NCBI GenBank assembly: GCA_050008575.1
Contig: JBEKMJ010000040.1
Coordinates: 7,494 to 71,493 of the forward strand
Length of the DNA stretch: 64,000 nt
Origin: Bog-159 sp050008575
GTDB lineage: Bacteria > Acidobacteriota > Terriglobia > Bryobacterales > Bryobacteraceae
Direction: 5' to 3'
Shown one piece after another: positions 34,947 to 43,102 of this stretch. The stretch's first letter is position 1. The number at the start of each line of letters is the position of its first letter. Under the pieces are notes generated by a model. That model worked only from the letters and a program-made list of their open reading frames with translations, had not been told where the DNA came from and did no database searches. The position numbers and the translations under genes are program-made.

Positions 34947-35948
34947 ATGTTTATAGATGAAGCTCGCATCCTGGTAAAGGCCGGGGATGGCGGCAACGGT
35001 TGCCTGGCCTTTCGGCGCGAGAAGTATGTTCCGCGTGGCGGGCCAAGCGGCGGCGATGGCGGCCGCGGCGGCGACATCTTCCTGGTTTCCACCGAGCACC
35101 AAAACACGCTCATCCAATTCCGTTTTAATCCCGAGCACAAGGCGCAGCGCGGCCGGCATGGCGAGGGCAGCAATTGTACCGGCGCGGAAGGCTATTCGAT
35201 CGACCTGCAGGTGCCGGTGGGCACGGTGGTTTACGATGAATCGACCGGCGAGCGGCTGCACGATTTCACGGCGCCGGGCGAACGCTTTCTGGTGGCAAAA
35301 GGTGGGCGCGGCGGCAAGGGCAACGCGCGGTTTGCCACCTCCACCCACCAGGCGCCCACCGAGCACACGCCCGGGCAACCCGGCGAGGAGCGCCGGCTGC
35401 GCTTGGAACTCAAGTTATTGGCGGATGTGGGACTGGTGGGATTCCCGAACGCCGGCAAATCCACGCTGATCTCGCGTATTTCCGCGGCGCGCCCGAAGAT
35501 CGCCGACTACCCTTTCACCACGCTTGAGCCGCAACTGGGCGTGGTCTCGCTGGACGACTTTCGCAGCTTCGTGGTGGCGGACATTCCGGGGCTGATCGAG
35601 GGCGCGCATCTGGGACACGGGCTCGGCGTGCAGTTCCTGCGGCACATCGAGCGCACGCGGCTGCTGGCGCATTTGGTGGATGTGTCGGACGCGACCGGCC
35701 GCGAACCGGCCCACGACTTTGAAACGGTGATGGCGGAATTGGCGAGCTTCAGCGAAGACCTGGCCGCCAAGCCCATGATCCTGGTGGCTACGAAGATGGA
35801 TGCCGCGCAGGATCCGGCGCGCGTGGAGTCGCTGCGGCGGGTTGCGGCGGAGCGCGGGCTGGCGTTCTTCGAGATATCGAGCGTGACGGGGCAGGGATTG
35901 GATGAGCTGCGATACGCGATGGCGGAGAGGGTGTTGACGCCGCGCTAA
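34947..35948 (+). CDS. obgE: Obg-family GTPase
   Basis: This 333-residue GTPase assists large-subunit assembly. The glycine-rich Obg fold is residues 1-158 (FIDEARILVKAGDGGNGC, GGPSGGDGGRGG). The G domain follows with GFPNAGKST, DIPGLIEGAHLGHGLG and ATKMD. It lacks the C-terminal Obg extension, as many do. The ATG at 34947 follows GGGAG. Confidence 0.97.
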   Translation: MFIDEARILVKAGDGGNGCLAFRREKYVPRGGPSGGDGGRGGDIFLVSTEHQNTLIQFRFNPEHKAQRGRHGEGSNCTGAEGYSIDLQVPVGTVVYDESTGERLHDFTAPGERFLVAKGGRGGKGNARFATSTHQAPTEHTPGQPGEERRLRLELKLLADVGLVGFPNAGKSTLISRISAARPKIADYPFTTLEPQLGVVSLDDFRSFVVADIPGLIEGAHLGHGLGVQFLRHIERTRLLAHLVDVSDATGREPAHDFETVMAELASFSEDLAAKPMILVATKMDAAQDPARVESLRRVAAERGLAFFEISSVTGQGLDELRYAMAERVLTPR

Positions 35949-36252
35949 GTGTCGAGGACTTCGAAGTTCCGCAAGTGGTTTGCCTACGACCAGGACGATA
36001 TTTTAAGGAATCTTACAGTATTCCTGAGCGTCCTTTGAGAACTTGGGCCGTGGTAATCATAACGCCTTTATTGCCGTGGTGTGCCGGGGCATTATACGGC
36101 GAGCGAAGCTCGCCCAACACAGGCTGAAGCCTGTGCTACCAGCGGCGCTAAAGCCCCGCGCGGGCTCAAGCCCGCCCCCCACCGCAAACTTGAGATGCCA
36201 CCAAGCCTGCAAAAAGCCTGCTAGCGCTGAGTGCGCGCGGCACCCGGCCCGT
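35949..36252. other. Gene-free gap before aconitase
   Basis: No gene is seen. The stretch holds a stem-loop array at 36099-36181 and ends at the aconitase -10 box. Confidence 0.6.
36099..36181. repeat. Stem-loop array upstream of acnA
   Basis: GCGAGC-gaa-GCTCGC (36099-36113), ACAGGC-tgaa-GCCTGT (36118-36133) and GCGGGCT-ca-AGCCCGC, then CCCCCCAC. The first two units recur together at 47759-47793. Confidence 0.9.
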
Positions 36253-36258
36253 TATAAT
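36253..36258 (+). promoter_or_regulatory. -10 box (TATAAT) directly before the acnA start
   Basis: TATAAT ends six bases before the ATG at 36264, so the transcript would begin at or beside the start codon. No ribosome site precedes the ATG, in keeping with a leaderless mRNA. Confidence 0.6.
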
Positions 36259-36263
36259 TAGGC

Positions 36264-38942
36264 ATGCCCACCAATTCGTTCGGAGCCGCGGCCACGCTGC
36301 GCGCCGGTAACGCCGATTACCGCATTTTTCGCCTGCGCAGCCTTGAAGAACAAGGCGTCGGCAACGTCGGCAGCCTGCCCTTTACCACGAAAATTCTACT
36401 CGAAAACCTGCTGCGCCAGGAAGACGGCCGCCGCGTGAGCGCCTCCGATATCGAATATGTCGCGCGCGGCGCGGACGCGTCCGCCGCGAAAGAAATCAGC
36501 TTCATGCCGGCGCGAGTGCTGCTGCAGGATTTCACGGGCGTGCCCTGCGTGGTGGATCTGGCCGCCATGCGCGACGCGCTGGCCGCCATGGGCGCGGACC
36601 CCAAGCGCGCCAATCCGCTGCTGCCCGCCGACCTGGTGATCGACCACTCCGTACAGGTGGACGCGTTCGGCAGCGCGGACGCATTCGGCATCAACGCGCT
36701 GCTCGAATTCCAGCGCAACCGCGAGCGCTACATTCTGCTGCGTTGGGGCCAGACCGCGTTTCGGAATTTCCGCGTGGTGCCGCCGGATACGGGTATCGTG
36801 CATCAGGTGAACCTGGAATATCTGGCTTCGGTGGTGTTTCGCCTGCAAACGGCGAACGGATGGGAAGCGTATCCCGACACGCTGGTGGGCACGGATTCGC
36901 ATACAACCATGGTGAACGGGCTGGGCGTGCTGGGTTGGGGCGTGGGCGGCATCGAAGCCGAAGCCTGCATGCTCGGCCAGCCAGTCTCGATGCTACTGCC
37001 GCCGGTGGTTGGATTCAAGTTGCACGGCCGCATGCACGAAGGGTGCACCGCGACCGACCTCGTGCTGACGATCACGCAGATCCTGCGCAAGAAGGGCGTG
37101 GTAGGCAAGATCGTGGAGTTTTACGGACGGGGCCTTAGCGCGCTGAGCCTGGCGGATCGGGCCACGGTGGGCAACATGGCGCCGGAATACGGCGCGACGG
37201 CCGGCTTCTTCCCAGTCGACACGGAGACGCTCGCATACCTGCGCTTCACCAACCGCGATGCGAGCCTGATCGAGCTGGTGGAGGCGTACACCAAGGAGCA
37301 GGGACTGTTCCGCACCGACGCGACGCCCGATCCGGTGTATGCGGACACAGTGGATCTGGACCTGGCTACGGTGACGCCGTCGATGGCCGGGCCGAAACGT
37401 CCGCAGGACCGCGTGAATCTGCCGGATGTGAAGAAGAATTTCGAGGCGGCGTTCGGCGGCGCGCACAAGCCGGTTTCCATCGCGATGAATGGGAGCAAAG
37501 CCACGGTCGACAATGGGTCGATAGTGATCGCGGCCATCACCAGTTGCACGAATACGTCGAATCCGTCGGTGATGCTGGGCGCCGGCCTGCTGGCCAAGAA
37601 AGCCGTGGAACGCGGGCTTAAACCGAAGCCGTGGGTGAAGACCAGCCTGGCGCCGGGTTCAAAGGTGGTTACGGACTATTACCGCGAGGCGGGGCTGACG
37701 CCATACCTGGAAGCGCTCAATTTCCACCTGGTGGGTTATGGCTGCACCACGTGCATCGGCAACAGCGGGCCGCTGCCGGAGGCGGTGGCCGAGGCCGTGC
37801 AGCGCGAAAACCTGACCGTGGCGGCGGTGCTCAGCGGCAACCGTAATTTCGAAGGCCGCATCAATGCGCAGGTGAAGGCGAATTATTTGGCGTCGCCGCC
37901 GCTGGTGGTGGCGTATGCGTTGGCCGGACGCATCGATATCGATCTGACCACCGAGCCATTGGGCGAGGATTCCGCCGGCGCGCCGGTGTATCTGCGCGAT
38001 ATCTGGCCCACCGATGAAGAGGTGCGCGAGACGGTGCGCGCGTCCATCAACCAGGACATGTTCAGGCAGGAATACGCAAAGGCCTTCGAGGGCGACGCGA
38101 ATTGGCAGACCATGCCGGTGCCCAAGGGCGACATCTACGTGTGGGACGCCAAGTCCACTTACATCAAGCGTCCGCCGTATTTCGACCACATGGTGGATCC
38201 GGAAACATCCGTGCGGGATTTGGCCGGCATGCGCGTGCTGGCACTGCTGGGCGACTCCATCACGACCGATCACATTTCGCCGGCCGGGTCGATCGGAAAG
38301 GATACGCCGGCGGGACGCTATCTGATCTCGGAAGGCGTGCAGCCGAAGGATTTCAACTCCTACGGGGCGCGGCGCGGCAACCATGAAGTGATGGTGCGCG
38401 GCACGCTGGCGAACGTGCGGCTGCGCAACCAGCTCGCGCCGGGGACCGAAGGCGGCTGGACCCGGCATTTGCCGGATGGCGAGCAGATGTATATCTACGA
38501 TGCGTCGATCAAGTACCAGGGGGAAGGCGTGCCGCTGACGATTATCGCGGGCAAGGAATACGGCTCGGGATCGTCGCGCGATTGGGCGGCCAAAGGCGTG
38601 CTGCTGCTGGGTGTGAAGGCTGTGATCGCGGAGAGCTTCGAGCGCATCCATCGCACCAACCTGGTCGGCATGGGGGTGCTGCCGCTGCAGTTTCTAGATG
38701 GAGAAAATGCGGCCAGTTTGGGGCTGACGGGGCAGGAATCGTTCAGCGTCGAAGGCGTGAAAGGGGCGCTGAGTGGGGCTGCGCGCCGCGCCCGCGTGCG
38801 CGCGGTGGACGATGCGGGCGGCGAGAAGACCTTCGAAGCTCTGGTGCGGGTGGATACGCCGCAGGAAGTCGAATACTACCGCAACGGCGGCATCCTGCCT
38901 TACGTGCTGCGCCAGATCGCCGCGGCTCCGGTAGGCGTCTAG
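36264..38942 (+). CDS. acnA: Aconitate hydratase A
   Basis: The 892-residue aconitase isomerises citrate to isocitrate. Its 4Fe-4S cysteines lie in TSCTNTSNP and GYGCTTCIGNSGPL; other marks are TDSHTTMVNGLGVLGWGVGG, GDSITTDHISPAGSI and GSGSSRDWAAKG. Length and order match the AcnA/IRP branch. No ribosome site is seen before the start. Confidence 0.97.
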   Translation: MPTNSFGAAATLRAGNADYRIFRLRSLEEQGVGNVGSLPFTTKILLENLLRQEDGRRVSASDIEYVARGADASAAKEISFMPARVLLQDFTGVPCVVDLAAMRDALAAMGADPKRANPLLPADLVIDHSVQVDAFGSADAFGINALLEFQRNRERYILLRWGQTAFRNFRVVPPDTGIVHQVNLEYLASVVFRLQTANGWEAYPDTLVGTDSHTTMVNGLGVLGWGVGGIEAEACMLGQPVSMLLPPVVGFKLHGRMHEGCTATDLVLTITQILRKKGVVGKIVEFYGRGLSALSLADRATVGNMAPEYGATAGFFPVDTETLAYLRFTNRDASLIELVEAYTKEQGLFRTDATPDPVYADTVDLDLATVTPSMAGPKRPQDRVNLPDVKKNFEAAFGGAHKPVSIAMNGSKATVDNGSIVIAAITSCTNTSNPSVMLGAGLLAKKAVERGLKPKPWVKTSLAPGSKVVTDYYREAGLTPYLEALNFHLVGYGCTTCIGNSGPLPEAVAEAVQRENLTVAAVLSGNRNFEGRINAQVKANYLASPPLVVAYALAGRIDIDLTTEPLGEDSAGAPVYLRDIWPTDEEVRETVRASINQDMFRQEYAKAFEGDANWQTMPVPKGDIYVWDAKSTYIKRPPYFDHMVDPETSVRDLAGMRVLALLGDSITTDHISPAGSIGKDTPAGRYLISEGVQPKDFNSYGARRGNHEVMVRGTLANVRLRNQLAPGTEGGWTRHLPDGEQMYIYDASIKYQGEGVPLTIIAGKEYGSGSSRDWAAKGVLLLGVKAVIAESFERIHRTNLVGMGVLPLQFLDGENAASLGLTGQESFSVEGVKGALSGAARRARVRAVDDAGGEKTFEALVRVDTPQEVEYYRNGGILPYVLRQIAAAPVGV

Positions 38943-39000
38943 TGGCGGCCATTTCAAGACGCGCAATCGCCGGCCGCGTATTCGGCGCGCGCGATTCAAA

Positions 39001-39487
39001 TTATGGGGGGAGGCCACGGTCGTCGACCTCCTGAATCAGTTCCGCTTTCCGGACTACGCCGAAAAGCCGCCCAGAATCGACCGTTGGCTCAAGCAGCCGG
39101 GCAGTTTCACGGCGGCCGATTTCGCGCACGCGCACAAGACTCGCAAGATCGGCGTGATGCTGACGATGCTAACTCCACGCATCCATCCGCAAGATGCGCA
39201 GACGGGCGGCGCGATGGGCATCAGCTTCATTCGCTTCATGGTGCGCGACCGCGAGCCGGTGACCATCGACACGCGCTCGATCATTTCGATTACGCGCGGA
39301 AGTTGGTCGGAGTGGAGCGCCTGGCAACGCGAGCCCGATGGGCGGCGGCCTGATCGGGCAAGGGTATGGCGATGCGGACATCAAGACGATTCTGGGCGGC
39401 AATGCGGTGCGGGTGCTAAGCGCGATCTGGCCAGCGGAATCGGGGCGGCCTACGAGGCCGCCGCAGGCTGCGAGCCTGCCCCACTAA
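39001..39487 (+). pseudogene. Decayed membrane dipeptidase (peptidase M19)
   Basis: Fragments of one gene lie in successive frames. Frame 1 holds VVDLLNQFRFPDYAEKPPRID and GGAMGISFIRFMVRD. A shifted frame holds DHFDYARKLVGVERLA. The third holds GGLIGQGYGDADIKTILGGN, the M19 C-terminal motif. Large parts, including the metal sites, are gone. The last codons come from a dispersed repeat and end at TAA, overlapping the convergent thyX-like stop. Confidence 0.8.
39442..39484. repeat. Double stem-loop at the 3' end of the M19 remnant
   Basis: GGCGGCCT-acg-AGGCCGCC and GCAGGCT-gcg-AGCCTGC, CCCAC, followed by TAA. Same placement as at 14522-14563, against a convergent gene's stop. Confidence 0.92.
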
Positions 39488-40920
39488 CGCTTCAACATGT
39501 CTTCGACCCAGGGCGGGGTGGCTTGCATCAGGCGGCCCAGCTGTGGCTCGAGTTGCTCCATTTTGAGCTTCATTTCCCACGCCACTTCGCGATAGCTAAA
39601 GTGACCCTTCACGCCGCTGCGCACGCGCGAGATGTACTCGGCTTCGGCGAAATCCATTTTGAAGAGAAAACGTCCGCGCGCGCCGAAGGGCAGCAGGTAA
39701 TGCGCACCGGGGGCCGGCAAGCCTTGCATCGTGGCCAGGGCCGAATCCATCGCCTCCCGATAGACCGCCGTTGCGCCGGACTCTTCCACCAGCGCCGGCG
39801 TGTCGTAGCCCAGCCGTCCGGAGTAACTCTGCCGGAACTTGTGGCAGCGCCGATGACGGTGCAGGTCGCGATATGCGCCAATGTCGATCGCGAAATCGTA
39901 GGCGTAGAGTCCACCGTGGAATCCGGCCAACAGGTCGTCGCGCTTCGTGCGGGATTCCAGAGCCACATCCAGCACCTCGGCGCGCTGGGCTGCGCTCCAG
40001 CCGCGCGCCATCTCGTATAGTTCGCGAAATGGCCGGTCCGTGGCCGGATATAGGAGCGTGGCCACGATATCGGAGGCCGTGTCGGACGGGTGAATCAGGT
40101 CCACGCGCGCGGGTTCGCCGCCGTCGAAGCGCGGCAGGTTCCGATCGGCCCAGCGGCGGAGGTGGCTTTGGGCGCGGGCGGCACATTCATCCGCCTCGGC
40201 ATGGCGCGCCAGCGTGGGGGCCAGGGCTTCGCGCGCCGCATTCGCGTCCCACACGCAATCCGGCTCGGCGGCGCAGGCCTGCGCGATCTCGTCGCCCACA
40301 TCGCGCAATTCCTGGTACTCGGCCGCCTTCAAGCGCCGGATCTGTTTTTCAAGCGTGCGAATGCTGGTGACTTGCCCGACGTTCGTGGGAATGCCCCAGA
40401 ACAGCAGATAGCGCGCCACGTCGAAGGCGCGCGCCGCCAGATTGCGGCGGTAGGCTTCGGGCTTCATATCGTCGGGGCGCGGCAGGCGGGCGGCGAGACA
40501 ATCGAAGACCAGCGCATTCACTTGCGCGTAGGCGTCCAGCAGCTTGCGCGCGGCGGCTTGATAGCATTCGGCCGTGTCGCCGGTCAGTTCGGGCGGCGTA
40601 ACAAATCCGGCGCGCGAGAAATCCTGGTAGCGCGACGACTTCGCCTGCCCGTCCCACAGCGGCTCCTCCTCGATTTCGGTGGCGGCCAGCTCCGACAGGC
40701 CTTCGAAGCACAGCACCGTATGGCCGAGGTCGGCGATGGAAGCGTGGCCGTATTGGAAATAGAAGCTCTCCAGGAACTTTTGCGAATCGTGAGTGCGCAC
40801 CCACGCGAGCGACTCGCGGATGGAATCGGGCGAGCGGCTGTAGCGCGCCAGGGCGTAGGCGCATTTTTCCGGCGGCATGGGCGAAACGGAAATCACGCGC
40901 TTGGGTTTGGATTCCGGCAT
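39484..40920 (-). CDS. Double-length FAD-dependent thymidylate synthase-like protein (two ThyX domains)
   Basis: The 478-residue product is twice the size of ThyX (~220-250). The C-terminal half has the ThyX motif near residues 355-373 as HRHRRCHKFRQSYSGRLGY. The N-terminal half keeps the fold cues ESFYFQYGHASIADLGHTV and AKSSRYQDF (near residue 92) but no RHR. It is divergent from dut with overlapping promoters, which fits dTMP synthesis. Whether it is the organism's thymidylate synthase or a related enzyme is open. Confidence 0.85.
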   Translation of the reverse strand: MPESKPKRVISVSPMPPEKCAYALARYSRSPDSIRESLAWVRTHDSQKFLESFYFQYGHASIADLGHTVLCFEGLSELAATEIEEEPLWDGQAKSSRYQDFSRAGFVTPPELTGDTAECYQAAARKLLDAYAQVNALVFDCLAARLPRPDDMKPEAYRRNLAARAFDVARYLLFWGIPTNVGQVTSIRTLEKQIRRLKAAEYQELRDVGDEIAQACAAEPDCVWDANAAREALAPTLARHAEADECAARAQSHLRRWADRNLPRFDGGEPARVDLIHPSDTASDIVATLLYPATDRPFRELYEMARGWSAAQRAEVLDVALESRTKRDDLLAGFHGGLYAYDFAIDIGAYRDLHRHRRCHKFRQSYSGRLGYDTPALVEESGATAVYREAMDSALATMQGLPAPGAHYLLPFGARGRFLFKMDFAEAEYISRVRSGVKGHFSYREVAWEMKLKMEQLEPQLGRLMQATPPWVEDMLKR

Positions 40921-40935
40921 GAAACAGTTATGATA
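40907..40935. promoter_or_regulatory. Overlapping divergent promoters of the thyX-like gene and dut
   Basis: TATGATA at 40929-40935 reads as TATGAT for dut and TATCAT for the thyX-like gene. TTGGAT at 40907-40912 with a 16-base spacer gives a -35 for dut. Both starts lie within 10 bases of the -10, so both mRNAs may be leaderless and cannot be fully active on the same DNA at once. Confidence 0.55.
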
Positions 40936-40942
40936 ACGGATT

Positions 40943-41374
40943 GTGAAAATACGAATCCGAAGATTGCGAGACGACGCCGTGCTGCCCGCCTATGCGCACG
41001 GCCCCGAGGAGGATGCGGGACTGGATCTGCGGGCGGTGGAGGGCGCGGTGCTGGAGCCGGGCAAGCCGCACCTGGTGGCCACGGGCCTGTCGATCGAGGT
41101 GCCGCCGGGATACGAGGCGCAGATCCGCCCGCGCAGCGGTTTGGCCGCCAAGCACGCCATCACGCTGCCGAACAGTCCGGCCACCATCGACCCGGGATAT
41201 CGCGGCGAGATCCGCGTGATTCTGCTGAATCTGGGGCGGGAGCCGTATGAGATTCACCCTGGCGACCGGATCGCGCAGATGGTGATCGCGCGGTATGAGG
41301 CGATCGAGTGGGAGGAGGGGGAGTTGAACGAATCGCGGCGAGGGGAAGGCGGGTTCGGCTCGTCGGGGCGGTGA
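40943..41374 (+). CDS. dut: dUTP diphosphatase
   Basis: This 143-residue trimeric dUTPase has all five motifs: EDAGLDLRA, PRSGLAAKH, TIDPGYRGEI, GDRIAQMVI and the C-terminal GEGGFGSSGR. It makes dUMP for thymidylate synthesis and keeps uracil out of DNA. The start is a GTG at 40943. Confidence 0.96.
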   Translation: MKIRIRRLRDDAVLPAYAHGPEEDAGLDLRAVEGAVLEPGKPHLVATGLSIEVPPGYEAQIRPRSGLAAKHAITLPNSPATIDPGYRGEIRVILLNLGREPYEIHPGDRIAQMVIARYEAIEWEEGELNESRRGEGGFGSSGR

Positions 41375-41621
41375 GCGGCGTGCCGCGCGTGCGGGATGGC
41401 AGAGCGGCAGCCGTCGAGGACTAGTCCGGATGGCAGGCTATTCCGGCAGGGTGATGCGATCAGGACTTCACGGGACTAATCCTCCGGCCGCACCCAAGCG
41501 CTGCTTCCTCCGAGTGGGCGACGTATACGCCCCCAGTCTAAGATAGACGCGCGGTCGCAGGCGGAGCACCGCGAACGACTGCTAGTGGGAAGGGGGTTAT
41601 GGCGACTAACGCCCTTTTCGC

Positions 41622-41627
41622 TATACT
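41622..41627 (+). promoter_or_regulatory. -10 box (TATACT) directly before the amidotransferase start
   Basis: TATACT ends seven bases before the ATG at 41634; a leaderless start is likely. The upstream 250 bases (41375-41621) hold nothing else recognisable. Confidence 0.45.
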
Positions 41628-41633
41628 TTTTCA

Positions 41634-42326
41634 ATGGCACATTTTCGCGTGGCGCTTGTCGGCGATTACGACAAATCGGTGACAGCACACCAAGCCATTC
41701 CGGAGGCGCTTCGAGTGTCTGCCGGCACTGAACAATCAATCGAATGTGTCTGGATTCACACTGCGTCTATCTGCGATGCCGCGGCAGACCTCGCGGGTTT
41801 CAGCGGGGTTTGGTGCGTCCCGGCAAGTCCCTACACCAGCATGGAAGGCGCGCTGGACGCTATTCGATATGCCCGTGAATCGAGACGCCCCTTCTTGGGA
41901 ACGTGTGGCGGTTTCCAGCACGCCGTCATAGAATACGCTAGGAATGTTTGCGGCCTTCAGGATGCCAGTCATGCTGAGACACACCCCACCGCGCCGATAC
42001 TCGTGGTTTCATCACTCTCATGTCGGCTGGTGGAGCAGAGCGAAGAAATCGTTCTTCAAGACGGGGGAAAACTGAAGAGCGCATATGGCGTAGATCGGAT
42101 CACAGAGGGATATCGCTGTAGCTATGGGCTCAATCGCGAGTATGAAACCTTGCTTTTTCGGAACGGTCTTCGCCCGACTGCTCACAGCCTCTCTGGCGAA
42201 GTTCGCGCAGTCGAGTTGTCTTCCCACCCTTTCTTTGTGGCAACTCTGTTCCAGCCTGAACGGAGGGCGCTTCGTGGTGAGATTCCACCCCTTGTGAGCG
42301 CCTTTGTTGCCTCATTTTCCGGTTAA
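41634..42326 (+). CDS. Stand-alone CTP-synthase-type glutamine amidotransferase (Cys form of a family with selenoprotein members)
   Basis: The 230-residue protein equals the glutaminase half of CTP synthase without the synthetase part. It begins ALVGDYDKSVTAHQAIPEAL; the nucleophile C91 is in FLGTCGGFQHAVIEYARN, and the catalytic H and E are in HPFFVATLFQPE. The family of CTP synthase C-terminal-related proteins includes selenoproteins with Sec at this Cys; here the codon is TGT, so Cys. The partner using the ammonia is unknown. Confidence 0.82.
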   Translation: MAHFRVALVGDYDKSVTAHQAIPEALRVSAGTEQSIECVWIHTASICDAAADLAGFSGVWCVPASPYTSMEGALDAIRYARESRRPFLGTCGGFQHAVIEYARNVCGLQDASHAETHPTAPILVVSSLSCRLVEQSEEIVLQDGGKLKSAYGVDRITEGYRCSYGLNREYETLLFRNGLRPTAHSLSGEVRAVELSSHPFFVATLFQPERRALRGEIPPLVSAFVASFSG

Positions 42327-42487
42327 CTCGCGATCTGTCGCGCAGTGTTTACCGATATGTTGGCTTCGGGCGGAATACGCGCCACTCTGAAAGAGCCAGG
42401 TCCTGGTAAACGCCGGTCACAGCAGTTGGCGGGAACAGGCTCTTGACCGCTTGGACGCAACGTCGGCATGCCGCCCGCCGATCAATC

Positions 42488-42852
42488 TCACCTCCGGCGT
42501 CCAAACGCACCCGCTTCTATGACTTCATGATGCCAGTGCTTCCAAGACCGCGTCTCGGTCTTGGCGATCGCCGCGAGGTACGCGCGCGTCGTGGCGCCGG
42601 GCCTTCCCCTGCCTTGCTCCCATTCGTGAAACGTTGTCTGATTTATGCAAAACGCCCGCGCGAACTCTGTTTGCGACATACCCCCTTGGTCCGGATGCGC
42701 TTCACGTCGATCTCGTCCGGCAACACTATAAGGCCCGTAGGCAGCCTCGCCTCGCCCTTTACGTGTGCCGGAATCTCCTTCGCACTTTGCTCCAGTTCCC
42801 TGCCGAGCCTCGTCCGCCGGTCGATACGAGCGTTTAAATTGCGCACGTCCAT
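42488..42852 (-). pseudogene. XRE-type antitoxin/regulator gene with a frameshift at a G5 tract
   Basis: From ATG 42852 the minus strand encodes DVRNLNARIDRRTRLGREL and PDEIDVKRIRTKG, the N-terminal half of NadS-like antitoxins. At the G run (42681-42685) the frame shifts, and the helix-turn-helix half continues in another frame as GMSQTEFARAFCINQTTFHE then WEQGRGRPG. One added G would restore a ~120-residue protein. It may be a true pseudogene, a programmed shift or a base-call error. No toxin partner is found beside it. Confidence 0.7.
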
Positions 42853-42989
42853 AATTACCGCCTAACCTTTTGCCGCTTGCCGATCCGCGCCACCGGGTCC
42901 GCGAGGAGTCACTTCTCACCGTACGGCATTGACTGATGAAATTCAGTGCGCTCAGGGTGGGTCCGCTCGGCACATAGTCTAGGACCCAG

Positions 42990-43097
42990 CGGGCGGGTCT
43001 GGAGGAGGAAGGCGGCCAATCTGGCCGCAGGCCCGCCCGTGTGGTTCTAAAGCGGGCGGGTCTGGAGACCCGCCGCAGGCGTGGACGCCTGCCCCAC
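42990..43097. repeat. Stem-loop array downstream of the prolyl oligopeptidase gene
   Basis: GCGGCC-aatct-GGCCGC near 43012-43030, then GCGGGTC-tgga-GACCCGC and GCAGGCG-tgga-CGCCTGC, ending CCCCAC six bases before the peptidase stop. Confidence 0.88.
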
Positions 43098-43102
43098 CCT
43101 TC

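Noticed and set aside
42853..42973. Extension of the antitoxin frame upstream
   Set aside because: The upstream residues have no similarity to the family, whereas the ATG at 42852 opens a good N-terminal half in another frame.
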